Of a DNA stretch of 64,000 nt, positions 1-10,885 are shown one piece after another (positions within the stretch are counted from its first letter, which is position 1; each line of letters begins with the position of its first letter). The notes under the pieces are model-generated. The model worked only from the letters and a program-made list of their open reading frames with translations. It was not told where the DNA came from and searched no databases. The translations under genes were made by a program, and so were the position numbers. This stretch comes from Diphasiastrum complanatum (lineage: Eukaryota; Streptophyta; Lycopodiopsida; Lycopodiales; Lycopodiaceae): the NCBI GenBank assembly GCA_029204225.1, contig CM055108.1, positions 21,521,644 to 21,585,643 on the forward strand, in the 5' to 3' direction.

Positions 1-1190
1 ATCAACTTCAGAGAGTTTGAAAACAACAGAACAATGATTCTAGGTGATGGGCACAGACACAATGTCAAGGGCATCGGCACTCTACAACTACGAACACTGT
101 TGGGCCAAGCAGAGCTGCTAGGAGCACACTATGTGCCCTCACTCAGAAAAGATCTGCTATCTATTTTCAAGATGGCAGATTTTGACATTTGAGTTTTGTT
201 CAATGGCAACACTTGCCGCATGATCGAAAAGACGACAAACAAGTTGCTGACGGTCGGATGCAGAGAAGGAAACCTCTACCAGGCCAAGATAATCAGCACC
301 TCTGATAGCATATTAAATGCATCAGAAAATGAAGATCAGGTCTGGCATAGGAGAATGTATCATCTGAACATGCGGCATGTGTATGACATGAGCAGAAAAG
401 ACATAGTCACAGATCTCAAGATTTCAAGACCCAAAACTAAGTTCTGCGAAGCTTGTCAGAAAGGCAAGCAACATCGGAATCCATTCACACATGAAGGAAG
501 AAGAACCAAGGAAGTTCTTGAGCTCGTCCACTCTTATGTCTGTGGACCAATGAAGACGGATTCGCTCTCAAGTTCGAGATACTTTCTAACATTCATAGAT
601 GATTATAGCCGGATGACCACGATCTACTACTTAAAGAAGAAATCCGAAGTGTTTGATTCCTTCAAGAAGTTCGTGGCATTTGTAGAGCGACACACCTCAA
701 AAAGGATACAGATCTTAGATCTGACAACGGAGGTGAATACAAAAACAATGATTTCTCAAGATTCTGCAAAGAACAGGGGACCGAACACCAGTTCACTTCT
801 GCATAGACACCGGAATACAATGGTGTTGCAGAAAGAAGATACGAAGAAGGATCCAGATGCATGATGGCACAGGCTCAATTGCCAGGTCAATTCTGAGTTG
901 AGGCAATAGCTGCAGCCGTACACCTGCAGAACAGATCTACAACAACATCACTGGAAAACAAAACACCATATGAAATCTGGACAAGCAGAAGGTCTGATCT
1001 GACATACGTACAAGTGTTTTTTTGTGTAGCATACAAGCACATTCCAAAAGAAAAAAGAAACAAGCTCAATGACAAATCAGAGCAAACAATCATGGTGGGT
1101 TACTCAAACGGAACATAGGTGTATAGGCTCTACAATCCAACACGAAGAAGGTTGTTTCGAACAGAGATGTGAAGTTCGATGAGTCCACAT
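1..1190 (+). pseudogene. Ty1/copia polyprotein: pre-integrase and integrase part
   Basis: Polyprotein of a copia LTR retrotransposon, entered from the left edge. The first 190 bases read as the end of the protease region (LRKDLLSIFKM), then an in-frame TGA at about 190 interrupts it. The frame from 196 carries the GAG-pre-integrase zinc region (WHRRMYHLNM, CEACQKGKQHR) and the integrase core (FIDDYSR). The first catalytic Asp position reads HSYVCGPM where copia normally has an Asp, and a frameshift near 715 puts the second catalytic motif (RSDNGGEY) in another frame. From about 900 the integrase C-terminus continues (NKTPYEIW, IPKEKRNKL, MVGYSNGT) with further stops. The element cannot encode a working integrase. 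Family assignment is secure from the motif order. Confidence 0.9.
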
Positions 1191-1499
1191 TCTCTGGACT
1201 GAAAGACGAAAGAGACCATGAGATCTTCACACTGCTGCTCATTCAAAAGGGAGATCGAGGACAGACATCAAATCAGAATGCAGAGCCGCAAACTCTAGAG
1301 TACCAGGAAGCAGAGGATCAATCCCACGAACAAGAAACGTTCGAACAGCGATGAAATGAACCTAGAAGGTCAACGAGGCAAAGAAGACCTCCAGACCGTT
1401 ACTCTGACAATCTTCAGTGGAGTGAAGATATGCAGTTCGAGTACTGCAGCTTCACTGAAGAGCCAGCAACATACCAAGAAGCTATCCAGAGTCCAGAGG

Positions 1500-2999
1500 A
1501 AGAATTCTGAAAGCATGCAATGTCACAGGAGATCGAGTCGATGAGACGAAACAAGGCATGGACACTAGAGCCACTGCCAGAAAACAGAAAAATAGTCGAC
1601 TGCAAGTGGGTGTATAAGAAAAAGATGAAATCAGATGATACCATTGGCCGCTACAAAGCAAGGCTTATCGCAAAGGGCTACACGCAGAGATATGGTGTTG
1701 ATTATTTCGACACATATTTGTCCATGGTCAAGATGACAAGCATAAGGTCACTCCATGCATACGCCACACAGAACAATCTGAAAATTCACCAGATTGATGT
1801 GAAAACGGCCTTTTTCCACAGAGATCTAGAGGAGGAAATCTTCATGAAGCATCCTGAAGGCTATGAAGACCTCGACAATTGACAATATGTTTGTCGGTTG
1901 TAAAGATGTATCTATGGTCTAAAACATGCATCACAAGCCTGGTATAAAAAGCTTGATGGTCTTCTAAAGTCTCTAGACTTCAATCCTACTCAACCAGACT
2001 GCAATGTCTACATCAAAAGAGTAGGAAAGAATTTTGTGATACTGACCATTTTTGTGGATGATTTGCTAATGATAGGAAATTCTTTGATGTTGATCAAAGA
2101 CACAAAGAGTCAGATTTATGAAAGCTACGAAATCACAGATCTTGGAGAAGCAACAAAATGCCTCAGGATGGAGATCATAAGAGATTGAACAAAAGATGAA
2201 ATATAGTTGAGTCAGTTAGAATATGTCAAGGCTGCAAAGAGAAGGCCACACCAATGATAGTTGGAGCCAAGCTCACGAAGCAGGATTGCCCAAAAACGGA
2301 AGAAGAAGAACAGAAGATGGCAGGTATACCCTACCAAAACTTAATCGGTAGTCTGATGTACCTCACAATTTGTACCAGACCCAATTTGGCTTTCTCTGTT
2401 TATGCCTTGAGCCAATTCTCTTCAAATCCTAGCATGACACATTGGCAAATGGCCAAACGAATCCTATAGTATCTAAAGGGTACCCAGAATATGGGATTAA
2501 CCTACAGAGCTGAAAACAAAGAAAAAGGATTTGAGCTGCATCACTATAGTGATGCGAATTGGGCGAGCTGCAAAGATGACAGCAAGTCCAATACTGGAGG
2601 ATGTACAATAGCGTGCGGAGCTACAATCAGTTGGATATGCAAAAAACAAACCTTGGTGGCTTAATTCTCTTGCGAAGTTGAGTATGTCGTAGCTTCAAAG
2701 GTGGCGAATGAGGTATTGTGGCTGCAGATGATGATGGAGGCAATCGGGATACCACAAGAAGGGCCAAACACGATGATGATGGACTCTGAGAGTGCCATCT
2801 ATCTGTCCCAAGATCATGTCTTCCATTCAAAGACAACACATACCTCTAAAGTAACATCACATTTGAGATTTGATCTCGAAAGGAGAGCTCCAGGTCCAGT
2901 ATATAAAATCAGAAAATATGATTGCAGATCTGCTCACAAAGCCGCTCGACAAGCCACTCTTTGCCAATATTGGAACAAAGCTGCAAGGTTCAAGAAGGA
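1500..2999 (+). pseudogene. Ty1/copia polyprotein: reverse transcriptase and RNase H part
   Basis: Continuation of the same copia polyprotein. The reverse transcriptase starts with the linker-RT boundary (MRRNKAWTLEPLP, CKWVYKKKMKSD, YKARLIAKGYTQRYGVDY) and runs to IHQIDVKTAFFH and EEEIFMKHPEGYE. A stop follows at 1880. The polymerase box is present as FVDDLLM near 2055, and ITDLGEA follows. After further stops, the connection and RNase H domains are readable at 2254-2999 (GSLMYLTICTRPNL, HYSDANWASCKDD, KSNTGGC, MMDSESAIYLSQ, IADLLTKPLDKP). Order and spacing match full-length copia, so this is a decayed copy and not a domain scrap. The 5' LTR and gag lie outside the window. Confidence 0.9.
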
Positions 3000-3540
3000 G
3001 TGTCAGAAATGGTGAACTCCTACAACTTTGTCGCAACACGAACAAGAAACGAAGGTCGAACGAGAACAATTCGTGACAGTCAACGTCCCTTGACTCAGAG
3101 CACGAACGATTCGCGAATCATTCATGAATTGTAAACACACCTCCAGGACCGCAAACCGCAAAGGAACGCAAAACAAAAGACTACGAAATAAATGAAAAGA
3201 ACAAAAGCGAATGGGAGATTACGAAATAAACGAAGAGGAATATTTTGCGTTGTCAGCTGGCAGCTCAACGGGCTTCGAGTCATAGACTTCACGCCCAGGT
3301 GAAATGAGAGGCAACAACGGAGACTAACTGATTAGTTGATTAGCGTTAACTAGTCTTGTGATTTCTGCGTTTAGCCATCTTGTAAACTACTGATGATCTT
3401 GCTCTCAAATTAAATTGATAATACAGTCGCTCCATTTTCGTGCATCTCCTTGTCTTGTGTTGTTTGTCTTGATTGCTAGAATAAAATGTGTACTGTGATG
3501 TGTAGTCGAGTGTCTAGGTTCCTGTAAAAGCTTCCGCACA
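2992..3540 (+). repeat. Polypurine tract and 3' LTR of the copia element
   Basis: The purine run AAGAAGGAG at 2992-3000 directly precedes TGTCAGAAAT, and the segment ends in TTCCGCACA at 3540. That gives TGT...ACA ends and a length of about 540 bp, right after the RNase H end, as expected for a copia 3' LTR. The last 200 bases are AT-rich with a plausible R-U5 region. The left partner LTR is outside the window, so the ends are inferred from the PPT and the TG/CA rule only. Confidence 0.65.
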
Positions 3541-3639
3541 AAAAAAAATTCAAAGACACGAAATTGTTCACGAATACGAAAACAAAAACAAAAACGGATC
3601 AGTTTCACCTTTGCGAAACCGAACCCAACAGTTTTCCGC

Positions 3640-3900
3640 TTCCGCGACAAGCACACCTACTTGTGAAGTTCTGGGCAAAAACTATTGCCATAGCCTGTTA
3701 CGTGCAGAACAGATCCAGCACCAAAGTCGTCAACAAAAAAAACTCCTTATGAAGTTTGGCATGGACACAAGCCTAGTGTCAGCCATTTAAAAATCTTTTG
3801 TTGTATATGTTTTGTTCACATTCCTAAACAACTTAGGAAGAAGCTAGATCATAGGACAAATAAAGATTTCATGGCAAATCCAAGCACATAGAAATCCAGT
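3640..3900 (+). pseudogene. Copia integrase C-terminal scrap
   Basis: A short translated stretch with copia integrase features: FWAKTIAIACYVQNR, then after a frameshift TPYEVWHGHKPSVSHLKIF and CFVHIPKQLRKKLDHR. It corresponds to the part of integrase just after the catalytic core. It is similar to, but distinct from, the copia element on its left, so it is probably a different copy. No flanking gag or RT is seen on the left. A purine tract and possible LTR lie about 120 bases to its right. Confidence 0.75.
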
Positions 3901-4017
3901 ATCACTTCATTTGGGAGAAAGTTTTCTCAGACAAGTGATCCTTCAATACTGCTCCACAACGAAAATTCTTCAACATGTTGAACCTGACGAAGCTACCAGG
4001 GCACCAACTGTGACCTT

Positions 4018-5200
4018 AAGGGGGGTTGTTGGAAATTAAGCCCACAGTTGTCTCCTTGGTGAATCATAACTTAGACAACCGATAATTTGAAAAACATCTA
4101 GGTAACCAATCCTATTATAATTTCAAGTTCAGATGTTAAGTTTAATAACTTGAAGTCATTGCAGACTTGGCCATCATCAAGGACTTCCACAAACTTGCAT
4201 TTAGAACAAGTCTATTGATTTACATTACATTTTTGAACAGTCTGTAGAACTACTAAGAGTCGCACAGTTAACATTTTTCGCACTTTCCCGAAAACTACGA
4301 AATTTGCTTTCGACTTCTCCTGTTCAACTATTTTGAAGAAGTCAACCTGTTCACAGTTCAACAGTTTAATTATTTTCAGCACCTTCAGCTTTTTCGCAGT
4401 TTTTCAAAAAATGCAAAGAAAGACGAATTCCAGAAGGTCCTCCATTTTTTAGGTTAAACTGTTAAAGCACCTTCGCCAATTTTTAAGGGCACCTTAAAGT
4501 TGTTTTAAAAGCACCTTCAGCTTTTTCGCATTTTTCCGAAAGTGCGCGAAAGTAAAATTGTTAAGGACATCTTCGCTTTTTAAGAGCACCTTCAACTTTC
4601 TAAGGGCACCTTTGGCTTTTTCGCATTTTCTCAAAAAGTGCGAGAAAGTCAAACTATTAAAGAAATCTTCGCTTTTTTGAGGGCACCTTCAACTTTCTAA
4701 GGGCACCTTAAACTTGTTCAGGACACCTTCGGCTTTTTTCGCAAAATCCCAAAGAGAGAGAAAAATGCTGAAGGTCTTCTAAATTGAACGACGTACATTC
4801 CCAAGTCACTTCCTGAAATTTGCGAAGTGAGAGAATTTGCGATGTCCTCGTCCGCATCAACGATCCTGATTTGTTGACCGTATACACTATGTACACTTGT
4901 CACGAAAGCCACATACTTCCAAGTGCAACGGCTTTCCTAATTAGGTGACAATCATTCAATGTAATTAATACACATATGAAATTTATAAATAGATCATCCA
5001 AGCACAGATTGGTTGCTCCGTCTATGAGACGTATTATTTGAGCCTCCCAGTTGCGCCGTCAATTTTTGGTTGTAATTGTTATTTGTATTGTATTTCAGTA
5101 TAATATAGCAGCATCACGTTTTTATCTGTGTACAATGTAGATGAATGCTTGTTGTGATTAAATGCACTATCATCAATGTTTGATCATGCTTGTTTACTCA
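4018..5200 (+). repeat. Candidate copia LTR (left end clear, right end not resolved)
   Basis: A purine tract AAGGGGG at 4018-4025 is followed by TGTTGGAAATTAAGCCCACA, the classic start of a copia LTR. The block contains AT-rich promoter-like sequence and a TATA-containing stretch near 5095-5115. No matching second LTR was found, so the right boundary near 5.2 kb is a guess. Within it lies the minisatellite listed separately. Confidence 0.45.
4260..4745 (+). repeat. Imperfect minisatellite of GCACCTTC/TTTTTCGCA words
   Basis: About five diverged units containing GCACCTTCAACTTT, CTTTTTCGCATTTT and AAAGTGCGAGAAAGTC recur at roughly 60-110 bp spacing. Each unit can fold locally, because the TTTCGCAC and GTGCGAAA words are complementary. 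No coding frame runs through it. Confidence 0.75.
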
Positions 5201-5609
5201 CTCTGATCAGAACACGGACGTCTACGACTCCTCAATTTTTGATGAGACGATGGTTGTCTTTGACGCCTAAGGAACTCACGATATCATACTGCTCTTCCAT
5301 TTATTTCAGAACCATACTTCACATTGAATCCGATTTTCAGTAATACCACACACACAAACCATCTCTAATCTCTTCGGTGGACTGTACTCTTGCTTCTGAG
5401 AGTATGAACTAATTTTTAAGATCCTGTTGGGCAATTAGAACACTTAAAAGCTATGATTATATTTAGCGAAATCTTTCTATTAAACTATTTTTGCATCTAG
5501 CAGCTGATTGTAACGGGAAAGCTGTTCCGCGATATTCATGCTCTCTTCTCTGTTTGCGTTCTTCTATCTCCCTTGTCCCATCACCTTTGGATAAATCAAA
5601 CTTGCCAAC

Positions 5610-6206
5610 TACCTCAAGGAGGAAAAGGAAGCAGGCTTCTCTAAGAAAGCTGGATCTCGAAGGCCAGCTGCTTCCCTTCCTCCTAGAGTTATCCTTGGCA
5701 AGAGACTCTGCATCTTCTTGAGCTCTGAATTAGATGTTGGAGAATCTGATTCAGACCGAGAATCACCCTCTCCTCCTCGTGTTATTCGTCTAACTCCTCA
5801 AAAGGTTTCTTCACCAAAAGTGATGATTTCCCAAGAGGAGCTCGACAAAATAACCGAAAAATCTGCAAATATTGCGTCTACGTCTCTTTCTCTCTTTGTA
5901 CATAATCTGTTTGTCAGAATTCCATATGATCCTAATAAGATTTATTTTTATTCTAACCATTATAACCAATACGAGACTTATTTAGCTGATAAAATTGATC
6001 TGCTCAACAATTATTTTGATTTCTTTCTTCCAAATTCAAATAGAAGCTATAGATTCGGTCCCAATTTTTGTGCAAAGTTGAAAGAAAAAACATCAAAGAT
6101 TACAGATGTTATTGTAGAAGTCGGCGAAAACTTTTTGCAGCATAGTATTAGTTCTGATTCTCAGGATGTAGTTTTTGTTGTCAGTCCATTTTTTATGGAA
6201 GGGTGA
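5610..6206 (+). CDS. Unrecognised domain protein (exon A), gene-like
   Basis: An open frame from about 5610 (KEAGFSKKAGSRRPAA) runs through the possible Met at 5718 to a stop at 6206. It begins with a basic segment and an acidic Ser-rich segment (ESDSDRESPSPP). A folded-looking part then contains YNQYETYLADKIDLL, FFLPNSNRSYRFG, AKLKEKTSKITDVIVEVG and VVFVVSPFF. The last part aligns without gaps over about 29 residues to the minus-strand reading frame at 10,886-11,341 (PNS, C-A-x-L-K, I-T, I-V-E-x-G, then a V-FF ending). I do not recognise the domain. Two related copies in one window suggest a mobile-element protein. Downstream at 6.8 and 7.9 kb are other plus-strand exon-like frames. Start and splice sites are not resolved. 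Confidence 0.45.
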   Translation, partial: YLKEEKEAGFSKKAGSRRPAASLPPRVILGKRLCIFLSSELDVGESDSDRESPSPPRVIRLTPQKVSSPKVMISQEELDKITEKSANIASTSLSLFVHNLFVRIPYDPNKIYFYSNHYNQYETYLADKIDLLNNYFDFFLPNSNRSYRFGPNFCAKLKEKTSKITDVIVEVGENFLQHSISSDSQDVVFVVSPFFMEG

Positions 6207-6779
6207 AGGCAAAAGACACCAATTTTGAAAGGGCTATATATTTCATCGAATGTAGTCCAGTGGCAAAATTTTATTTAATTCCGTATGAGAATAAGTAAGG
6301 ATCGCTAGTTTGCTTTTGTTGCTTTAATTTGGATGATTACTCCTGTTCAAATGGATTCCAATTTATTTTGATTATTGCAGTCGACATTGAAGCTTGAACA
6401 TTCTTTCTGTAAAGATAAATAAGGAGGGAATATCAAATTTTCTATATGTAAAAGTAAATTCAGCTAATAATACATAGAGAATTTGATTCTCTACTTCATC
6501 ATGTCATTCGTGCATGTATATTTTTTAGTTTAAATCTATCATCATAGCATAAATAAATTTTTTGTCATAATATTACTAATTTTTATTCAATATATGCAGT
6601 GTGTATAACAAAGGGACGCTTTTAGTTGTGCATGGTTCGTCCAGTACAATACAAAGCTCTTTTTTGAGTGGTATAATTTGCAAGTCGATGTAGATATTGA
6701 AAAGGTAATATTTTGTTCATTTGTACTTCTTTTCATTCCGATTCGTATTTTTTTACTATCATTATTTTTTGTAATTTGC

Positions 6780-7164
6780 TAATTCACGTGTTTTGTGATG
6801 ACAGTTCACTCTTGAGTCGTACACTCCCGACGATGTGTATAGATTTCGGCAAGAGTTGATCAAAACTTATGTACAAAATGGTGTAAGCATTACGCCTGAA
6901 ATTGAGGTCCCGAAAAAGCGTGTTGCTCCTGCCTTGACAGCCTTTCAGGTTGTTCAGGATGCAGATATAATTATATATGATCAAAGAGACATTGAAGTCC
7001 TTCCCAATACAGAGGAAGGCGAAATTATAGGAGAGAGGCATGTTGGCTTAAAAGGCATAGAAGTCATTCCCAAAACAGTGGAAGGCGAAATTATAGAAGA
7101 GGTGACTGTTGCCTTATCAGTTCTTAATACTGATATTGAAAATATAGAAAAACTTACTGAATAG
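6780..7164 (+). CDS. Exon-like frame with internal repeat
   Basis: An open frame begins right after an acceptor-like sequence (gatgacag at about 6805) and reads FTLESYTPDDVYRFRQELIKTY. It ends in a tandemly repeated motif (IEVLPNTEEGEIIGE, then IEVIPKTVEGEIIEE), a 48-base unit repeated about twice. The product is acidic and unrecognised. It may be a further exon of the gene-like frame at 5.7 kb, but no splice path was proved. Confidence 0.3.
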
Positions 7165-7329
7165 GAATTTATTTGTAAATAGAGATACATAAAAAAAAAA
7201 AGATACAATCTTACATGTAAACAACCCGTTTATGAGATTTTTATTGATATCAATATAGATTCCTATAATCAAGTTGTGTCCATATAGTGTAATACTGGAA
7301 TGCAATTTTCTAGATTGATAAAAAGACAT

Positions 7330-7665
7330 GATGATTGACCCTTGTGTATTTTGCATACAAGGTGTTGTTGCTTGCCGTTGAGTTCGTATCCCTCTGGCTG
7401 CATCATATAGATTTCCTCTTCGATGGTTCCATTGAGGAAAGCGATCTGGGGCTGGTGGACTTCAAGATCTGTTGTAGCTGCAAAGGAGAGGAGTAGGCGG
7501 ATCAACGCATGTTTGACAACTGGGTTGAAGGTTTCTGAATAATCTAGATCTGAAATCTGGGAAAAGCCTTTGGCGACTAGTCTGGCCTTGTAATGATTTA
7601 ACCTTCCTTCAGCGTCGTACTTCGTCTTGAATATCCATTTGCATGGAATGGAGTTTCAGTCCCCA
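7330..7665 (-). pseudogene. Copia reverse transcriptase fragment, antisense insertion
   Basis: The minus strand reads CKWIFKTKYDAEGRLNHYKARLVAKGFS, ISDLDYSETFNPVVKH, IRLLLSFAATTDLEVHQ, AFLNGTIEEEIYMMQPEGYE (shown in pieces, nearly continuous). This is the N-terminal half of copia RT up to the EEIYMxQP motif. It is truncated before the YVDD box and lies between two plus-strand gene-like frames, so it appears to be an insertion. Confidence 0.85.
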
Positions 7666-7884
7666 GATGTTGTTGAAGACGATTTGGAAGCAGCCTTGGC
7701 ATCTACAAATAAGGCGAAGAAGGCAGTTCAGGCTGCTGCAACCAAAGGTTATGCGACTTCAAATGTAAATACATTCTACATTTTCTAGCGGACATACTTA
7801 AAAAGCTGTCAATTTTGAGTTTGATATTCAACAAGACTATGTGGAAGTTGGAGCAATCTTAGAATTGTTTCTAATGGAATTGTT

Positions 7885-8690
7885 TTGATTGAAGACGACT
7901 TTATTGAAGACCCTCCTACAAATCTGAACGTCAGAACATATGATAGTAAAGGGTATGCAATTTTACCTGATTATGGACCTGAAAATGGTTATATCCGAAG
8001 GTTACCAAATTTCCTACGAGGGAATATATATTATGATATAGAAATCAGCAGGTTTGCTATGGGTGATGACTTAGAAGAGGCGATTGACTTCCAAAAGTCC
8101 TTTTCTTGTGCTATAGTTCAGAGTTTGTCAAATCACTTCCAAGAAAAAGGCCATTTGAGTTCTTTCAAGGCACTATCTCCTACCAACATACCAAGATGCA
8201 TGAGAGAAATGAAAGATTATAAAAATCAAGAGATCAATTACCTTTTTATGAAATTTCAAAAGCTGATACAGCTGGAAATGTGATTCCTCCACTCATCAGT
8301 ATTGAAGAGGTGAGGCGGGAATATAAAGCATTCAAAATTCAAGCCACAACTGAATGGAGCGGCTGATCTTTTCGTGATACATGAGTCATCATTGGCTCCA
8401 ATCAGTAGTTGCATGAGAAATGTAAAGGATTGTACACATTGATGTGCATCACGCTTGTGCAGTGTACCAATTCGGCTGCTTCTGAAAGACGCTTCAACAG
8501 ACTCAATCTAATCAAAGATTGAAAAAAAAATAAGATTGATTTCGTGTATGCCATAATGTGTATTCCCATTGAGGGAAGCAATGACCTAGATTCATTGGAC
8601 TTTTCAAATGCAATCAACTCTTGGACGAAATCGACTGAGTATAGTAGGCACATTTTTTCAAACTCAAATGATAAGTTGATGTAAAGTTTG
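7885..8690 (+). pseudogene. hAT transposase C-terminal region with dimerisation domain
   Basis: The frame 7885-8283 has the pre-dimerisation features of hAT transposases (IVQSLSNHFQEKGHLSSFKA, LSPTNIPRCMREMKDY). It continues as VIPPLISIEEVRREYKAF. At about 8439 the plus strand reads ITLVQCTNSAASERRFNRLN LIK, then IPIEGSNDLDSLDFSNAINSW. This matches the hAT dimerisation domain, with the catalytic Glu in the SERRF position and the usual EG...F..A...W tail. A stop after LIKD and frame changes show it is dead. The N-terminal DDE core is not visible upstream, although the gene-like frames at 5.7-7.2 kb could belong to the same element. Confidence 0.75.
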
Positions 8691-8699
8691 TTGTCTACA

Positions 8700-9640
8700 T
8701 TTTGGTAAGTTATGAATTTATAAACGTTTTCAATCTTATTCTTTTTATTTCTATTTTCATTGCTTAACATATGTATCATGATCTATTGTGCTAATCGATG
8801 ATCTTATATGCTTTCCCAAACATTGTATCAAACTTATGATCATGTATTGTAGCAAGACCTATTGAGTTTTTTGGTGTATGTTCAAAAAATTTGAGTACCA
8901 GGCCTTTTGTCAGTTGGAAGACCATAATTAGTAAAGACCAATAAAATAGCTAAAGTTTGACATCTTTCCATGTATAAATATGTGCTAGTGAGCTGAGAGA
9001 ATTAAGTTATGTTAGCATACTGCAAACATGATCTTTCATGTCCTTAAATAATAGCATCCTTCTTTGCTCTCAATTATGCAAGTTATATTATTTTAAATGT
9101 TTAGAATATACTACAGTTGAGGTACTATAATATTTTCCTAATGAATTTAAAAAAGAATTTCAAATATTTGTGGAGTATATTGCAATTGAGGAAGTATGAT
9201 GTGTTTTTATTAGTCTTTCAAATACTTATAGATATTCAAATCTTCTCATAGTCAACAAGCATAATCACCATGAGGAATGTGCTATAGAAAGATATTGATT
9301 AATTCCATTGCATAGGTCTGGAACAAGAAGACAATCTCAAAAGCTCAAAACAAGCTCATTGCTTGTTACTTTAATTTGAAAAGGCTATCTATTTTTATGT
9401 TTTGGCCTATACCAAATTCCAGTTAGATAGCTGAGTGTTTTATACAAGATCTAGAAACGTTGGTTTTGGTCATGCAAAATGAGCTCTTTTTCCTTACAGT
9501 GATTTTGTTTGTTGCAGCCTGATTTGTGTGGTTTCAATATATATTTTAGATCTGATTTGTCTTGCTATTAGATTCTCAAATGCTTTACATGTTGATTCAA
9601 ACTCATGCACTTGTTTGTGTATCAAGTGGTTGTGAATAGA
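8700..9640. other. AT-rich stretch without recognisable gene
   Basis: No sustained frame with family motifs on either strand. Short repeats of caaata/tttgag words occur near 9100-9240. Nothing else is seen. Confidence 0.5.
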
Positions 9641-10230
9641 TGTAACGACAAGCCAAATGCAGCCATACTTTTGAATATCATTGTAATGATTCGAAACAAT
9701 ATCTCAGCCGACAATGTTCCTTTTTGGTAAGTCCCAAAGCTCTTGTGTGATTTTTTTGCAAGCTTTATTAACTTGAATGAGGCAGTTTTACACTTACTAT
9801 TATGTCCATGTTGGTGGCTTCATATCTATCGTTAGTAGCTTGACAACATGTATTCTCTTGTCAATGCATAATTTTGTATGTTTCCATGACGATTTCAAGC
9901 ACTATTTCTTGCAGACGTCTGTTGACTCCCTTGTCTTGAGCAGATGTTTTAGAGTTGATTATACATTGTTTGTTGATGTTTTAGTGCTGAAATGTGGGTA
10001 TAAGCTCACGTACCTTTTATGTGACGATGATTCAAAGCACCATTTCAGCCAACAATTCTGGTAAGTTTTCATACTTTTGTGAGATTTTTCTGCAAGCTTT
10101 AGAAATTTAAATGTGGCAATTTTATACAAAGTGTTATGTCTATTGGTGGCTTTTGTTTTTGTCCTTACTAGCATTTGTTCTCGTGTTGATGCATAATTGT
10201 TCTTCGCATGTTGATGCATATTTGGTGTTC
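9640..10230. repeat. Diverged tandem duplication of about 310 bp
   Basis: Two copies share cagcc(g/a)acaat...tggtaagt, gtga(t/g)att...tgcaagcttta, atgtc(c/t)at...ggtggctt and gttgatgcataatt(g/t) in the same order, beginning near 9690 and 10,045. They are diverged, so the duplication is old. No coding capacity is supported. Confidence 0.6.
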
Positions 10231-10316
10231 TCGTATTTATGTAGGAAGTATTTATGTAGGAAGTAAGGTTTCGATATCCTTAACAAGTTGCACATCTTAA
10301 CAAACTAGGAATAGGA

Positions 10317-10340
10317 TTTAGGGTTTAGGGTTTAGGGTTT
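10317..10340 (+). repeat. Short telomere-like array (TTTAGGG)3
   Basis: Three exact TTTAGGG units plus TTT form an interstitial array of the plant telomere repeat. It lies 170 bases from a hAT fragment. Such short arrays arise at repaired breaks or in promoters of some plant genes; no gene start is seen here. Confidence 0.85.
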
Positions 10341-10499
10341 GTTGACTGTGCCTATCCTTCACATGAAAATATAGTTCATCAATAAATGAACGAAAATGAA
10401 TCAAATTAAATGCATCCTGCATGAAATATTTGTTGAAATCACTTTGAATCTTGAATACAATTAGCTTTTGATTGCAATTTTTTGTGTTCGCATAAGTCT

Positions 10500-10605
10500 T
10501 TTGCAGTCCTTCCACCTATTTTCAGAGTGCTGCGCCTCGTAGACTGTGAGGGGTGCACTCTCGGTCTCATTTACGAGTTCATGGACTGCATCGTCGAGGT
10601 GATTC
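10500..10605 (+). pseudogene. hAT transposase fragment related to the 36-40 kb element
   Basis: The frame reads LPPIFRVLRLVDCEGCTLGL then IYEFMDCIVEV. It matches position for position the segment RPLYIVLRMADSEGSTLGL then VYELMDRIGQF of the transposase at about 38,070-38,150. Only this one exon-like segment survives. It may come from a diverged relative of the large hAT element. Confidence 0.7.
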
Positions 10606-10885
10606 TGACGTCAGGAACACGTTATTCATCGAGCAATGTAGGCGGTTGGTGTTCCCGTATGCTGAGGCACACATGAGGAGAGGGCCAGATGCTCGAGATG
10701 AGTCACATCATTACCCCTTGTTTCTTGCTATGCTTTGACGAATTTCCTACAAATGTTATTCCACAAAAAATCACAAGCCTTTAAGGACATACATTACTTA
10801 TTTCGAGCAATAAGAAGCATTGCAATCTTCTTGTTCAAAATATCGTGCTTAACACACTTCTTTGCTTTTGTGTAGTCCCCTGCTT

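Noticed and set aside
9777-10064. 95-codon plus frame
   Set aside because: It spans the diverged tandem repeat, is rich in Phe/Tyr/Cys as expected for T-rich DNA, and has no motif.
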